64,000 bases of DNA from Campylobacter sp. MIT 21-1684 (GCF_026241315.1 NZ_JAPHNA010000004.1:33995-97994); one strand, 5' to 3'. Shown: positions 27,789 through 37,615, counted from the first letter of the stretch. Made by a program: numbers and translations. Notes: generated from the sequence alone by a model not told the origin.

Positions 27789-29045
27789 TTAGCAAAGTTC
27801 TTTTCTCAAAAAACTAAATTCTTCTATCTTACAAGGCATTTCTATCTCATTTTCATTGCCGCTATGAATCACGCTCATCTCTTTTTTATTTTTTGTAAAA
27901 AGTTTTTTGAATTCCAAAAAAGTTTTCCCGTCTTTTTCATAAATTTTGCCCAAATGATTTTCGCAACAAGGATATTTCGTTCCAAGTGGAGAAAAAAGCT
28001 CATAAGGTACATAAGGTACAATTTTGCCTTTACATTTTAAAAAAAATCCATCTTCGCTAAAAGCCTGAACTTGATGCGAACCTTCTTCCATACTTGTTTT
28101 AAAATTCTGAGTATCAAGCTTTTCAAAAGCACGATTCACAAGATAACCTTCTGTAAAACCTCTATTTTTCAAAGTGTAAATCTCTTTTTCATATTTTTGT
28201 GCTTCAAATTTTCCAGAAAGAACATCTTCAATTGCCATTTTATAAGTGCGAGTAGTAAGTGCTACATAATATTCACTCTTTGTGCGACCTTCAATCTTAA
28301 AGGCACTAATACAATTTTGCGCCATAATTTTTTCTATATAAGAACACAAATTTAAATCTTTAGAATTAAAAATATGACTACCGCTTTCATATTCTTCTAT
28401 GCGAAATAAAGTACCATTTTCAGGATTACTTGCATAGAGTTCATAATTAAACCGACAATCGTTAGCACACGAACCGCGATTGCTCATTCTTCCACTTTGT
28501 ACAGAACTTATCAAACAACGACCAGAATAAGCAAAACACATAGAACCGTGTACAAAAGCTTCTAATTGCACTTCACAATTTTCTTTTAAATCTTTAGCAT
28601 CTTTCAAGCCTAATTCCCTAGCAATAACTATACGCTTTGCTCCCATAGATTGGTATACTTTTGCATCAAGAAAATTAAGAACATTTGCTTGAGTGGAAAC
28701 GTGTAAAGCAATTTCAGGAGCCAGCTCACGCACTAATTCCATTACGCCAACAGAAGCTACAATAAAAGCATCCGGTTTCATTGCTCTAAGTCTTAAAATA
28801 TGCTTTTTTAAACCCTCTATTTGAGCACTCAAATGAAATCCATTAAGAGTAACGTAAAGCTTTTTTCCTTTTTTGTGAGTGTATTGTATAGCCTCTTCAA
28901 AACTTTCGTAATTAAATTCTCTTGATGTGCGTGAACGAAGAGAAAAGTTATTTACTCCAGCATAAACAGCATCAGCCCCATACGCTAAAGCTATTTTTAA
29001 TTTAGTAAAATTTCCAGCAGGTGCAACAAGCTCTGGAATGATCAT
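27789..29045 (-). CDS. Peptidase U32 family protein (TrhP/YegQ-like)
   Basis: 418 residues. ELVAPAGNFTKLKIALAYGADAVY in outline begins the TIM-barrel, and the signature EAFVHGSMCFAYSGRCLIS with following SNRGSCANDCR gives the Fe-S cysteines. Relatives act in tRNA uridine-34 hydroxylation rather than proteolysis, so the peptidase name may mislead. Overlaps cheZ stop by 4 bases. Confidence 0.88.
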   Translation of the reverse strand: MIIPELVAPAGNFTKLKIALAYGADAVYAGVNNFSLRSRTSREFNYESFEEAIQYTHKKGKKLYVTLNGFHLSAQIEGLKKHILRLRAMKPDAFIVASVGVMELVRELAPEIALHVSTQANVLNFLDAKVYQSMGAKRIVIARELGLKDAKDLKENCEVQLEAFVHGSMCFAYSGRCLISSVQSGRMSNRGSCANDCRFNYELYASNPENGTLFRIEEYESGSHIFNSKDLNLCSYIEKIMAQNCISAFKIEGRTKSEYYVALTTRTYKMAIEDVLSGKFEAQKYEKEIYTLKNRGFTEGYLVNRAFEKLDTQNFKTSMEEGSHQVQAFSEDGFFLKCKGKIVPYVPYELFSPLGTKYPCCENHLGKIYEKDGKTFLEFKKLFTKNKKEMSVIHSGNENEIEMPCKIEEFSFLRKELC

Positions 29046-29728
29046 TTCTGCCCTAAACTTGCAATCAAAGCTTCAATTTCATCATTACTTACAGTATCAG
29101 TATCAGTATCACCCTCAATAAACACAGCAGAACTCACTCGTTTACTATCATCGATTTTACCTTCAAACAAAGAATTCATATAACGGCTTAAAGCTCTCAT
29201 AACATTGATAACTCTTTCAATTTTTTGTCGATGAATATCTTGATATTGCATTGCATCCATTGTCATCATCACTTCATCTTGTCCGCTTTGCAAATTATCA
29301 ATCACTTCCTTACTTTTCTTTTTAATATTTTTATTTAAGTCTAAAATCCTGCTAAAACTTTCAACATTTGGAAATTTCTCATTAAGTTTAGAAAAAATTT
29401 CTATATTTTCATCAAACACTTGATTAAGTTCACCGACCAATGCTTCAGAATCTGCAAAAAAAATATTGATACTCTCAAGCTTATCCATTATTTCAGTAGC
29501 TTTTTTTTCACTATCCTTTGTTACATCATCAAGTTGATGGACAACTTTATGTTCTTGATTCGGTGGTGGTGGTGGCCAAACCATAGTAGGATTGTCTTTA
29601 TAATCGCTCATACTAACTTCCTGAAGAGTTAAGTTGTTATCATCCTGATTATCTTCTGCAGTCTCTGTTTGAAGTGAATTTAAATCAACACCACCATTCA
29701 TCAAACTATCAAGCTCTTCTTGAGTCAT
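29042..29728 (-). CDS. cheZ: Chemotaxis phosphatase CheZ (remote homologue)
   Basis: 228 residues. Long helical middle (about 75-190) ends in QSGQDEVMMTMDAMQYQDIHRQKIERVINVMRAL in outline; the DxMQxQDIxRQ run matches the CheZ catalytic helix with its essential glutamine. The N-terminus MTQEELDSLMNGG resembles the CheY-binding peptide of FliM/FliY. A proline run (WPPPPPN) links the parts, and a GATACT triple repeat encodes DTDTDT before the C-terminal tail. First gene of the long leftward run. Confidence 0.85.
   Translation of the reverse strand: MTQEELDSLMNGGVDLNSLQTETAEDNQDDNNLTLQEVSMSDYKDNPTMVWPPPPPNQEHKVVHQLDDVTKDSEKKATEIMDKLESINIFFADSEALVGELNQVFDENIEIFSKLNEKFPNVESFSRILDLNKNIKKKSKEVIDNLQSGQDEVMMTMDAMQYQDIHRQKIERVINVMRALSRYMNSLFEGKIDDSKRVSSAVFIEGDTDTDTVSNDEIEALIASLGQK
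29093..29110. repeat. Hexanucleotide tandem repeat in cheZ
   Basis: AGTATC repeated three times; in-frame (DTDTDT), so length changes would not shift the frame. Confidence 0.8.
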
Positions 29729-29771
29729 TAATGTCCTTTATTCTAATTTCTTTATATTTTTAAATGTTTTC

Positions 29772-29777
29772 ATTATA
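29772..29777 (-). promoter_or_regulatory. Candidate -10 box for cheZ operon
   Basis: TATAAT on the minus strand 43 bases upstream of the cheZ ATG, in a T-rich context. Likely the main promoter for the following 17-gene run. Confidence 0.5.
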
Positions 29778-29949
29778 ATAAAAATAACTTAAAACTGCAA
29801 TAAAGAATTTTCTATTTCCTTTAATTAAATGCAAGGCTAAAAACTTTCTTTAATTCTTTTTTCAACAAAAAAGAGATAACTCTCAAAAATAAAAATTTAA
29901 ATAACTTAATAAAAAAATATTAATTAAAAATAAATTAAAAAATTTATGA

Positions 29950-29955
29950 TACAAT
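29950..29955 (+). promoter_or_regulatory. Candidate extended -10 for glnA
   Basis: TACAAT preceded by TGA, 31 bases upstream of the glnA ATG; upstream sequence is strongly A/T-periodic. AAGGAG at 29974-29979 is a strong ribosome-binding site. No NtrC/sigma-54 site seen. Confidence 0.6.
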
Positions 29956-29986
29956 TTCATAAATTTTAAAAAAAAGGAGTAAAAAA

Positions 29987-31417
29987 ATGGGTAAGTTCGT
30001 TTCTAATGTTGATGAATTTTTTAAATTCTGTAAAGAAAATGAAGTATTTTTTGTTGATTTTCGTTTTACCGATATGACAGGAGTTTGGCATCATATGACT
30101 TACAATCTTAATGTTATCAATGAAGAAACCTTTGAAAATGGCATTCCTTTTGATGGAAGTTCCATAGAAGGTTGGCAACCAATAGAAAAATCAGATATGG
30201 TGTTAAAACCAGATGTTAAAAGTGCTTTTTTAGATCCTTTTACAGCAGATCCTACTATTATAGTTTTTTGCGATGTTTATGACATTTACAAAGGGCAAAT
30301 GTATGAAAAATGTCCAAGAAGTATAGCCAAAAAAGCTGTGCAATATCTTAAAAATAGTGGTATAGCTGACACAGCATATTTTGGACCAGAAAATGAATTC
30401 TTTGTTTTTGATAGTGTGAAAATTATCGATACAGCAAATTGTTCAAAATACGAGGTGGATACAGAAGAAGGAGAATGGAATGATAACAAAGATTTCAGCG
30501 AAAGCTACAATACAGGCCACCGTCCAAGAAACAAGGGAGGATATTTTCCTGTCCAACCAATAGATTCTTTAGTAGATATTCGTGCAGAAATGGTTCAAAC
30601 TCTTGAAAAAGTAGGTATAAAAACCTTTGTTAATCACCACGAAGTAGCACAAGGTCAATCAGAAATTGGAGTCAATTTTGACACCTTAGTTGAAGCTGCT
30701 GACAACGTGCAAATTTACAAATACATTGTAAAAATGGTTGCTCATCTTAACGGAAAAACTGCGACTTTTATGCCCAAGCCGCTGTATGGCGACAATGGTA
30801 ATGGAATGCACGTGCATATGAGTCTATGGAAAGATGGAGTAAATTTATTTTACGATAAAGAAGGATATGGTTCTTTAAGCCAAACAGCTATCCACTACAT
30901 AGGTGGGATATTGAAAAATGCAAGAAGCGTTGCAGCCTTTACAAATCCTAGTTCTAATTCATATAAAAGAATAGTTCCGGGTTTTGAAGCACCTTGCATA
31001 CTTACCTATTCGTGTCAAAATAGAAGTGCGAGTTGTCGTGTGCCTTATGGAATAAGCAAGAATTCTGCTCGTATAGAAATTAGATTTCCAGATAGCACTT
31101 CAAATCCTTATTTGGCTTTTGTAAGTCTTTTGATGGCAGGACTTGATGGGATTAAAAATAAAGATATACCTGTAGGTCCAATGGATGAAAATTTATTTCA
31201 TCTTACCTTAGACGAAGTCCGTGAAAAAGGTATAGAGCAATTACCGCACACTCTTAGAGGAAGTCTTGAAGCACTGATACGATATAATTCTTATCTTAAG
31301 CCTGTGATGAGCGATTTGTTTATCGACCATTATCAACACTTAAAATTTGAAACACAGGTATGGCCAGTAGAAGCCCGTCCTACAGCATATGAATTCAAAA
31401 CTTGCTATTCGTGTTAA
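29987..31417 (+). CDS. glnA: Glutamine synthetase, type I
   Basis: Assimilates ammonia into glutamine. 476 residues, dodecameric type I. Motifs: [47 protein letters not shown], and [17 protein letters not shown] with the ATP-site. At the position adenylylated in enteric enzymes (NLY) it reads MDENLFHL, with phenylalanine 404, so this tyrosine-based switch is absent. Faces the tRNA cluster. Confidence 0.97.
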   Translation: MGKFVSNVDEFFKFCKENEVFFVDFRFTDMTGVWHHMTYNLNVINEETFENGIPFDGSSIEGWQPIEKSDMVLKPDVKSAFLDPFTADPTIIVFCDVYDIYKGQMYEKCPRSIAKKAVQYLKNSGIADTAYFGPENEFFVFDSVKIIDTANCSKYEVDTEEGEWNDNKDFSESYNTGHRPRNKGGYFPVQPIDSLVDIRAEMVQTLEKVGIKTFVNHHEVAQGQSEIGVNFDTLVEAADNVQIYKYIVKMVAHLNGKTATFMPKPLYGDNGNGMHVHMSLWKDGVNLFYDKEGYGSLSQTAIHYIGGILKNARSVAAFTNPSSNSYKRIVPGFEAPCILTYSCQNRSASCRVPYGISKNSARIEIRFPDSTSNPYLAFVSLLMAGLDGIKNKDIPVGPMDENLFHLTLDEVREKGIEQLPHTLRGSLEALIRYNSYLKPVMSDLFIDHYQHLKFETQVWPVEARPTAYEFKTCYSC

Positions 31418-31440
31418 AAAGCAATACCATTATACTAAGA

Positions 31441-31516
31441 TGGCGACCCTTAGAGGATTTGAACCTCTGTTTCCACACAGAGAAAGTGTTGTCCTGAACC
31501 ACTAGACGAAAGGGTC
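31441..31516 (-). tRNA. tRNA-Glu (anticodon arm ambiguous, TTC expected)
   Basis: 76 bases with encoded CCA. Acceptor GACCCTT pairs with AAGGGTC, discriminator G; T arm AGAGG/CCTCT; the D region TCGTCTAGTGG is characteristic of tRNA-Glu. The anticodon hairpin ACAC-TTTCTCT-GTGT does not place TTC cleanly at 34-36: strict alignment to E. coli tRNA-Glu gives CTC, the tightest stem gives TCT. Glu is the call from the body of the molecule. Last of five in the cluster. Confidence 0.75.
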
Positions 31517-31529
31517 GTGCAAATATTTT

Positions 31530-31605
31530 TGGTGTCCCGTGTTGGATTCGAACCAACGGCCCCCTCCTTAAAAGGGAGATGCTCTACCAGCTGAGCTAAC
31601 GAGAC
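31530..31605 (-). tRNA. tRNA-Lys (TTT), copy 2
   Basis: 76 bases with encoded CCA. Acceptor GTCTCGT/ACGGGAC with discriminator A, anticodon stem TCTCC/GGAGG, loop CTTTTAA with anticodon TTT. Identical across its whole length to the copy at 31857-31932. Confidence 0.97.
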
Positions 31606-31668
31606 AAAATTGATAAAAAAATAAACTTATTTTCTTGACAAACATAAACCAATTAGTAATTTAATATG

Positions 31669-31745
31669 TGGCGCGGCGGACGGGGCTCGAACCCGCGACC
31701 TCCGGCGTGACAGGCCGATATTCTAACCAGCTGAACTACCGCCGC
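31669..31745 (-). tRNA. tRNA-Asp (GTC)
   Basis: 77 bases with encoded CCA. Acceptor GCGGCGG/CCGCCGC, discriminator G; loop CTGTCAC with anticodon GTC. G/C-rich stems stand out against the A/T-rich flanks. Confidence 0.97.
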
Positions 31746-31775
31746 AACAAAAATGTCAGTATATGCTCTTGATAG

Positions 31776-31851
31776 TGGTGGTCGCTATAAGACTCGAACT
31801 TATGACATCCACCTTGTAAGGGTGGCGCTCTACCAACTGAGCTAAGCGACC
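31776..31851 (-). tRNA. tRNA-Val (TAC)
   Basis: 76 bases with encoded CCA. Acceptor GGTCGCT/AGCGACC, discriminator A; anticodon loop CTTACAA with TAC. Five bases from tRNA-Lys copy 1. Confidence 0.97.
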
Positions 31852-31856
31852 GAATT

Positions 31857-31932
31857 TGGTGTCCCGTGTTGGATTCGAACCAACGGCCCCCTCCTTAAAA
31901 GGGAGATGCTCTACCAGCTGAGCTAACGAGAC
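31857..31932 (-). tRNA. tRNA-Lys (TTT), copy 1
   Basis: 76 bases with encoded CCA, anticodon TTT, first gene of the leftward tRNA operon. Identical to the copy at 31530-31605. Confidence 0.97.
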
Positions 31933-31947
31933 AAAAATAAAAGAGTG

Positions 31948-31976
31948 ATTATGCCAAAATACATTTTTATTGTCAA
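31948..31976 (-). promoter_or_regulatory. Promoter of the five-tRNA operon
   Basis: On the minus strand TTGACA (31971-31976), a 17-base spacer and CATAAT (31948-31953), then about 15 bases to the first tRNA. A near-consensus sigma-70 promoter with a true -35, unusual among Campylobacter promoters but expected for stable RNA. Confidence 0.8.
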
Positions 31977-32071
31977 GTTTGAGCTATATTTTTTATTTAC
32001 AACAAAGAACTTATAAGTCTCAACCTAAAACACGCGATGAAAATTCATACGAAATCAATATAATGTTTTGT

Positions 32072-32077
32072 TACAAT
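32072..32077 (+). promoter_or_regulatory. Candidate extended -10 for the 32105 gene
   Basis: TGT followed by TACAAT, 27 bases before the ATG at 32105, with AAGGA at a good distance. Confidence 0.5.
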
Positions 32078-32104
32078 ATAAATCTTAATTTATAAGGAAG
32101 AACA

Positions 32105-32530
32105 ATGCTTATATACGATAAATCAACAATGCTGGAATTTTTATGGATAGATTCTTTTAATTTTTCGAGACATTTTACAAACAAAAAAACAGTGCTATGT
32201 TTTTTTTATGACACAAAATTAATTCACAATTCTCAAGCCAAAGGCTTTGATTTTGCAGTCCTTATACAAAACACTGACGATATTTTTTTAAGCAATGCTT
32301 TAGGGGCAAAGTTTCTTCTCTTTAACGATAAGAAACTTGCCAAGTTTGGGGCAAAAGCAGCTGAATTTTATCTTTTTGATAGCAAAACCCTCTTGCTAGT
32401 AAAAAAGATAAAAAATCTCCATAAAGCTTACAAAATAGGGCTTGATGGCGTTATAGAAAGAAACTGTATTTTTAATTTCAAGGAAAATAAGATTTCACAA
32501 GAATCGCTACTCATTTCTCAAAGTGTCTAA
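32105..32530 (+). CDS. Conserved hypothetical protein
   Basis: 141 residues, no signal peptide or membrane helix. Rich in F, L and K; segments such as DFAVLIQNTDDIFLSNALGAKFLL in outline suggest an alpha/beta fold. No catalytic motif recognised. AAGGA sits 6 bases before the ATG. Convergent with the LolC/E-like gene and overlapping its 3' end by 24 bases. I recall a homologue at the same place in C. jejuni. Confidence 0.65.
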   Translation: MLIYDKSTMLEFLWIDSFNFSRHFTNKKTVLCFFYDTKLIHNSQAKGFDFAVLIQNTDDIFLSNALGAKFLLFNDKKLAKFGAKAAEFYLFDSKTLLLVKKIKNLHKAYKIGLDGVIERNCIFNFKENKISQESLLISQSV

Positions 32531-33700
32531 AATATTTAATTCCGCTGCCTTTTTCGCAGGATAAAAAGAAGACAAGGCTATGATACATAAAGCACCTATT
32601 ACAGCTAATAAAAAATCAAATAACGATAAATCAAGAGGCAATTTGCTTATACCATACACATCAGCAGGCAAACTGATAATATCAAAATTTCCTAAAATCC
32701 AAAGAATTATAAAAGCTAAAACTATGCCAAGTAATACTCCGCTTCCGCCAATAAGCATTCCTAATGTAAAAAAACTTTTCTTAATCTCGTTTTTACTTGC
32801 ACCAAGTGCAAGTAAAAGAGCAATTTCATTCCGCCTGTTCATCACTATCATCAATAAAGAACTCACTATATTCAAGCTTGCTACAATAATAATAAGCATT
32901 AATACTATAAAAAGTGCTCTTTTTTCAAGCTCTAAAGCTGAAAAGATATTTTTATTTTGTTCCCACCATCCCACAACAATATAATCATCTTGTAAAAATT
33001 GTTTTAAAGCTTTCACATCACTAAAAGCATCCTTGCTGAAAATGTGAATTCCATCGTATTTATAAGAAGAATGAAGAACTTTGTTTAGAGTGTTTATATC
33101 AACATACATATAAGCCTTATCATAAAAAGCAAGACCTGAAGTAAATTGAGCTTTAACATCAAAACGTTTGCTCTGAGGCATTAAAGAAAACCCGCTAGGA
33201 TTTAAATTCGCAAAGATGAGAGAAAGTTTATCTCCTTCTTTTAAATCAAGCTCATCAGCAAGTACTGAACCTATTACTATATCAAAAGAACTGATATTTT
33301 GTTCTTTTAAAGCTTTGCTAAGTACTTCATTTACAAGAATTTCATCTTGAAAATTGACACCAAAAACTACAGCTCCATCAAAACGATTTTCTCCTCTTAT
33401 TGCTACTTGAGTACTTTGATAAGGACTAAAAAAAAGATTAGGAAAATGTGTTTTAAGCTGATGTAATAAATTTTCATTTATAGATGTATAAAATTTAGGC
33501 AAAATAGTGATAGGATAGCTCATTACAAAAAATCTCTTCTGAAATTCTTTATCAAAACCATTCATAATAGCCATTGCAACAAGCAAAACACAAAGTCCTA
33601 CGCAAACTCCTAAAAAAGCCAAAATCATAGAGAGATTGATAAAAGGTTGTTCTTTGTCAAAACGCAAATATTTAAAAAGCAAATACCGACAAACACTCAA
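32507..33700 (-). CDS. LolC/LolE-type lipoprotein-releasing permease
   Basis: ABC permease that releases lipoproteins from the inner membrane to LolA. 397 residues from TTG 33700, which overlaps the secA stop as TTGA and has AAGGGA 7 bases upstream; a longer frame to 33739 would overlap secA by 43 bases and is less likely. One N-terminal helix, a large periplasmic MacB-like domain, then three helices with [21 protein letters not shown] (outline) and ALGASKNEI. Probably works with the LolA encoded nearby. Confidence 0.88.
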   Translation of the reverse strand: MSVCRYLLFKYLRFDKEQPFINLSMILAFLGVCVGLCVLLVAMAIMNGFDKEFQKRFFVMSYPITILPKFYTSINENLLHQLKTHFPNLFFSPYQSTQVAIRGENRFDGAVVFGVNFQDEILVNEVLSKALKEQNISSFDIVIGSVLADELDLKEGDKLSLIFANLNPSGFSLMPQSKRFDVKAQFTSGLAFYDKAYMYVDINTLNKVLHSSYKYDGIHIFSKDAFSDVKALKQFLQDDYIVVGWWEQNKNIFSALELEKRALFIVLMLIIIVASLNIVSSLLMIVMNRRNEIALLLALGASKNEIKKSFFTLGMLIGGSGVLLGIVLAFIILWILGNFDIISLPADVYGISKLPLDLSLFDFLLAVIGALCIIALSSFYPAKKAAELNILDTLRNE

Positions 33701-36279
33701 GCTAAAATCCCTTGTTTTGGACCACCTTTTCCGTGACATTCTTTAAATTTTTTCCCACTACCACACGGGCAAGGAGAATTTCTTGGAACTTTTTTCAATG
33801 GGGTTTCTGCTAAAACATTTTTATCGTCTCTTAATTCAATAGTGCTTTGTAAAAACCTTTCATTTTTCTGCAAAGCTTTTTGCTGAAAATCATCAGTTTG
33901 ATTTTGTTGCATTTGTACGCTAAAAAGCACTTTAACACTGTCGAATTTTATGCGATTAACAAGATCTAAAAAAAGATTGTAACTTTCCTTTTTATACTCT
34001 ACCAAAGGATCTTTTTGATTGTATCCACGAAGCCCTATACCTGTCTTTAAAATATCCATTTGATATAAATGTTCTCTCCAAGCAGTATCAAGAACCTGCA
34101 AATACAAAATACGTTCTAAGTTGCAAAGCTCATTTTCTGGAACATTTTGCATTTTCTTTTTATAAGAAGACATCAAAATTTCTTTTAATTTTTGTTCGAT
34201 TTGCATTCTATCTAAATTTTTAAAATCACTTGATTGTAATTCGGTAGAACATTCATAAAGAATTTTTACCTTTAAATTTTCAAAATCAAACTCTGCTACA
34301 TTTTCATCAGAGAAGTATTCACTTATTATATTTTCGACATACTCGCTAATATTTTGAGAAATTTTCGCTCCTATATTATATTTTTCATCTAAAAGTTCAT
34401 TGCGGTAACGATAGATCGTTTTTCTTTGTTCATTTGCTACATCATCATATTCAAGTAAATGTTTTCTACTTTCAAAATGCAAACTCTCTACTTTCTTTTG
34501 TGCATTTTGTACTGCTCGTGTTACTATGCTTGACTCTATGCTTTCACCTTCTTTAATTCCAAGTCTATCCATAATACTTTTAATCCTATCGCCTCCAAAA
34601 ATCCTCAAAAGATTGTCTTCAAGACTAAGGTAAAAACGACTTATACCGGGATCGCCTTGACGTCCTGAACGACCACGTAACTGGTTATCAATACGTCTGC
34701 TTTCGTGTCTTTCTGTGCCTATGATATAAAGCCCACCTAATTTTCTTACTTCATCATCAATTTTTATATCCACCCCGCGTCCTGCCATATTTGTAGCTAT
34801 GGTAACAGCACCTTTTTTTCCAGCATCAGCTATAACAAGGGCTTCTTGTTCGTGATTTTTTGCATTTAAGACGTGATGAGGAATTTTCTCTTTAACAAGC
34901 ATAGTATGAAACACTTCACTTCGTTCTATACTTGCTGTTCCTACTAAAACAGGCTGTCCTTTCGAATTTGCTTTCTTTATCTCTTCGATTACAGCTTTAA
35001 ATTTCTCATTTTGTGTTTTATAAATTAAATCATCTTTATCTATTCTTTTAATGGGTACATTGGTAGGAATAGAAACAACATCAAGATTATAAATTTGTGA
35101 AAATTCACTTGCTTCTGTTTGAGCTGTTCCTGTCATACCTGCGAGTTTTTTATACATTCTAAAATAATTTTGAAAAGTAATATCAGCTAAAGTTTGACTT
35201 TCTTCTTGAATTTTTACATTTTCTTTCGCCTCTAAAGCTTGATGTAAGCCGTCGCTAAAACGTCTACCTTCGCTTAATCTACCCGTAAATTCATCTACAA
35301 TGATAACTTCATTATTTCGTAAGACATAATGCACATCTTTTTCAAACAAAGTATGAGCCTTTAAAGCTTGATCAAGCTGATGTGCTAAAATTGCATTATC
35401 AAGGCTGTATAAATTTTCTACTCCATAAAGCTTTTCAGCTTTGGCTATACCTTCTTCAGTGATTAAAATGGTACGACTTTTTTCATCAACAATAAAATCA
35501 CCTGTAGGTTTAGATTCAACTACTTCACCTCGTTTCATTTGTTTAGCCACCTCATTTGCTTTAATGTAGCCATCCAAAGTACGGCTTGTAGAACCGCTAA
35601 TAACAAGTGGTGTCCTTGCTTCATCAATTAAAATACTATCAACCTCATCCACTATAACAAAATGGTGCTCTTTTTGAGTTTTTTCTTTTGAGGAAAACTT
35701 CATATTATCACGCAAATAATCAAAACCGAACTCATTATTTGTTCCATAGGTAATATCACATTCATAAGCTTGCTTATGAAGCATATCGCTATTTTGAGAA
35801 GAAAGCACAACACCAACTGAAAAGCCCAAAAAATTATAAATAGCGCTCATTTGTTCAGAGTCTCTTTTTGCCAAATAATCATTTACAGTTACAATATGCA
35901 CCCCTTTTCCACTCATAGCATTTAAAACCACAGGTAAAGTTGCTACAAGCGTTTTTCCTTCTCCTGTTTTCATTTCAGCAATCTTGCCATCGTGCAATAC
36001 CATACCGCCAATAAGCTGTACATCAAAATGACGCATATTTAAAGTCCGTTTTCCAACTTCTCTCACTATGGCAAAAACATCATTTAAAACTTCATCTTCA
36101 TTTTTTTCTTCATTTTGAATTTGATTTTTAAGTTTTGCAAATTCTGCTTGAAGATCTTCGTCACTCAAAATGCTGTATTTCTTTTCTAAAGCATTAATCA
36201 GCTCAACTCTTTTAGTATATTTTTTCAACTCGCGTTCATTTTTCGTCCCAAATACTGCTTTTAAGGTGCTTAAAAACAT
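33697..36279 (-). CDS. secA: Preprotein translocase ATPase SecA
   Basis: Motor of Sec-dependent secretion. 860 residues: Walker A in [15 protein letters not shown] (about 100), [15 protein letters not shown]alker B region, helicase motifs [11 protein letters not shown] and [25 protein letters not shown] in outline, and the C-terminal zinc motif [14 protein letters not shown] that binds SecB or ribosome. Full length. Confidence 0.98.
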   Translation of the reverse strand: MFLSTLKAVFGTKNERELKKYTKRVELINALEKKYSILSDEDLQAEFAKLKNQIQNEEKNEDEVLNDVFAIVREVGKRTLNMRHFDVQLIGGMVLHDGKIAEMKTGEGKTLVATLPVVLNAMSGKGVHIVTVNDYLAKRDSEQMSAIYNFLGFSVGVVLSSQNSDMLHKQAYECDITYGTNNEFGFDYLRDNMKFSSKEKTQKEHHFVIVDEVDSILIDEARTPLVISGSTSRTLDGYIKANEVAKQMKRGEVVESKPTGDFIVDEKSRTILITEEGIAKAEKLYGVENLYSLDNAILAHQLDQALKAHTLFEKDVHYVLRNNEVIIVDEFTGRLSEGRRFSDGLHQALEAKENVKIQEESQTLADITFQNYFRMYKKLAGMTGTAQTEASEFSQIYNLDVVSIPTNVPIKRIDKDDLIYKTQNEKFKAVIEEIKKANSKGQPVLVGTASIERSEVFHTMLVKEKIPHHVLNAKNHEQEALVIADAGKKGAVTIATNMAGRGVDIKIDDEVRKLGGLYIIGTERHESRRIDNQLRGRSGRQGDPGISRFYLSLEDNLLRIFGGDRIKSIMDRLGIKEGESIESSIVTRAVQNAQKKVESLHFESRKHLLEYDDVANEQRKTIYRYRNELLDEKYNIGAKISQNISEYVENIISEYFSDENVAEFDFENLKVKILYECSTELQSSDFKNLDRMQIEQKLKEILMSSYKKKMQNVPENELCNLERILYLQVLDTAWREHLYQMDILKTGIGLRGYNQKDPLVEYKKESYNLFLDLVNRIKFDSVKVLFSVQMQQNQTDDFQQKALQKNERFLQSTIELRDDKNVLAETPLKKVPRNSPCPCGSGKKFKECHGKGGPKQGILA

Positions 36280-36323
36280 TACACAACCTTTTATATTTTG
36301 TCAAAATTGATTTTAAAGCTTTT

Positions 36324-36329
36324 ATTATA
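36324..36329 (-). promoter_or_regulatory. Candidate -10 for secA
   Basis: GTTATAAT on the minus strand, 44 bases upstream of the secA ATG in the divergent secA/lolA region. Confidence 0.5.
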
Positions 36330-36351
36330 ACGATTATTTAATTAATTTAGC

Positions 36352-36357
36352 TAGAAT
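36352..36357 (+). promoter_or_regulatory. Candidate -10 for lolA
   Basis: GCTAGAAT on the plus strand, 36 bases upstream of the lolA ATG. Confidence 0.45.
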
Positions 36358-36393
36358 TTCTGTCCAACTTTACATAAGGAAAAAAAGAAAAGT

Positions 36394-36894
36394 ATGAAAA
36401 AAATCGTGTTTTTTTTTACTCTCTCTATACAACTTTTCGCTTTTGATTTCAATACCTTTTCAAGCGATTTTACTCAAACAATCAAAACAAAAAATTCTAC
36501 CTTGTCATATAGAGGTTCCTTTGTTTTAACCAAACAAAAAGCATTTTGGAGTTACACAAGTCCAACAAAAAAAGAGATTTATATCAATCAACACCATATT
36601 ACCATAGTTGAACACGACTTAGAACAAGTCATATTTTCCACCTTGCAAAATATTCCAAATTTAAATGAAATTTTCAAAGAAGCCACAATGATTGACAAAA
36701 ACAAATTAATAGCACATTATGAAGATAAAACCTATACAATAATTTTAAACAAAGAACAAATTCAAAGCATAAATTATAATGATGAATTTGATAATATAAT
36801 TACCATCAACCTTTCAAATCAAAAGAAAGATTTTCCTATAAATGAGAATATTTTTGTACCTCAATTCCCAAAAAATTATGACAAAGTGTATTAA
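36394..36894 (+). CDS. lolA: Outer-membrane lipoprotein carrier LolA
   Basis: Periplasmic chaperone ferrying lipoproteins to the outer membrane. 166 residues with a short signal peptide (ending LFA). FSSDFTQTIK, YRGSFVLTKQKAFWSYTSP and the half-barrel strands that follow match LolA, though shorter than the enteric protein. Divergent from secA and two genes from the LolC/E-like permease. Confidence 0.87.
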   Translation: MKKIVFFFTLSIQLFAFDFNTFSSDFTQTIKTKNSTLSYRGSFVLTKQKAFWSYTSPTKKEIYINQHHITIVEHDLEQVIFSTLQNIPNLNEIFKEATMIDKNKLIAHYEDKTYTIILNKEQIQSINYNDEFDNIITINLSNQKKDFPINENIFVPQFPKNYDKVY

Positions 36895-36913
36895 GTTTAT
36901 ACATTCAAAGAAT

Positions 36914-37606
36914 TCATAAACTTGTATTTTCATCATCAAATTCTATTTGGAATGGTGCATTTAAATTATTTTTGCTTTGTTTTTCAACTTCTTGTTTATT
37001 CAAAGATTGAAACTTTGAAAGATTGCTCTCTGCTTTTTCTGTTAAAGCTCCTTTTGTCTTCTCCTCAATATCAAATGTCATTTTAGGAACGTTTAAATTT
37101 TCTATATTAAGATCATCATTTTCTTGCTTTTCTCCAGTAAAAAGCATATCGACTTGTGGTATTTGTACTTTTGGAATTTCTAAATTATTAATAGTATTTT
37201 CGATGATGGCACTTGTATTTTTCTCTTTAACATCAGTACTTTGCAAAAAACGTTTCAATTCTTCTATGTCAAATTTTTCTACACCACTCAAAGATAAAAT
37301 ATAAATATTATCTATTTGCAATTTATATTTCTTTTCTATAAATTTTTCCAAAGTATTTTTAAAATTATTTTTACCACGTTCTGTAAAAAGATCTTCATAA
37401 AAAAAACCTGATATAACAGTATAAACACTATCAATAATTTTCTTTTCATTTGGAACAAGACTATCACCTTCAAATTCTAAAGAAAGCTCAACTTTTTTTA
37501 GAGTATGTGTTGTACTCTTAGAATATAAGTCCGTTCTTAGTTTGCTAATTTCTAAACTATTTGCATTTAAAATCATAGGGAATAAAAACACAAATATTTT
37601 CTTCAT
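36914..37606 (-). CDS. Putative periplasmic protein of unknown function
   Basis: 230 residues with signal peptide (MKKIFVFLFPMILNANS). N-terminal ~125 residues (KVELSLEFEGDSLVPNEKK, VYTVISGFFYEDLFTE) resemble the FliL-like/periplasmic sensor-type alpha/beta layout; this is tentative. The C-terminal ~100 residues are low-complexity and acidic (NLEIPKVQIPQVDML, NLNVPKMTFDIEE). Nine bases downstream of the helicase in the same direction. Confidence 0.65.
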   Translation of the reverse strand: MKKIFVFLFPMILNANSLEISKLRTDLYSKSTTHTLKKVELSLEFEGDSLVPNEKKIIDSVYTVISGFFYEDLFTERGKNNFKNTLEKFIEKKYKLQIDNIYILSLSGVEKFDIEELKRFLQSTDVKEKNTSAIIENTINNLEIPKVQIPQVDMLFTGEKQENDDLNIENLNVPKMTFDIEEKTKGALTEKAESNLSKFQSLNKQEVEKQSKNNLNAPFQIEFDDENTSL

Positions 37607-37615
37607 TATTTCTCC

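Noticed and set aside
29562..29575. GGT repeat in cheZ as a phase-variable tract
   Set aside because: Trinucleotide in frame encoding a proline linker; length change would not switch the gene.
31634..31660. TTGACA on the plus strand between tRNA genes, possible antisense promoter
   Set aside because: No good -10 at 16-18 bases and no gene that it could serve.
33701..33739. N-terminal extension of the LolC/E-like permease
   Set aside because: Lies inside secA; TTG 33700 with AAGGGA and a TTGA overlap is a better start.
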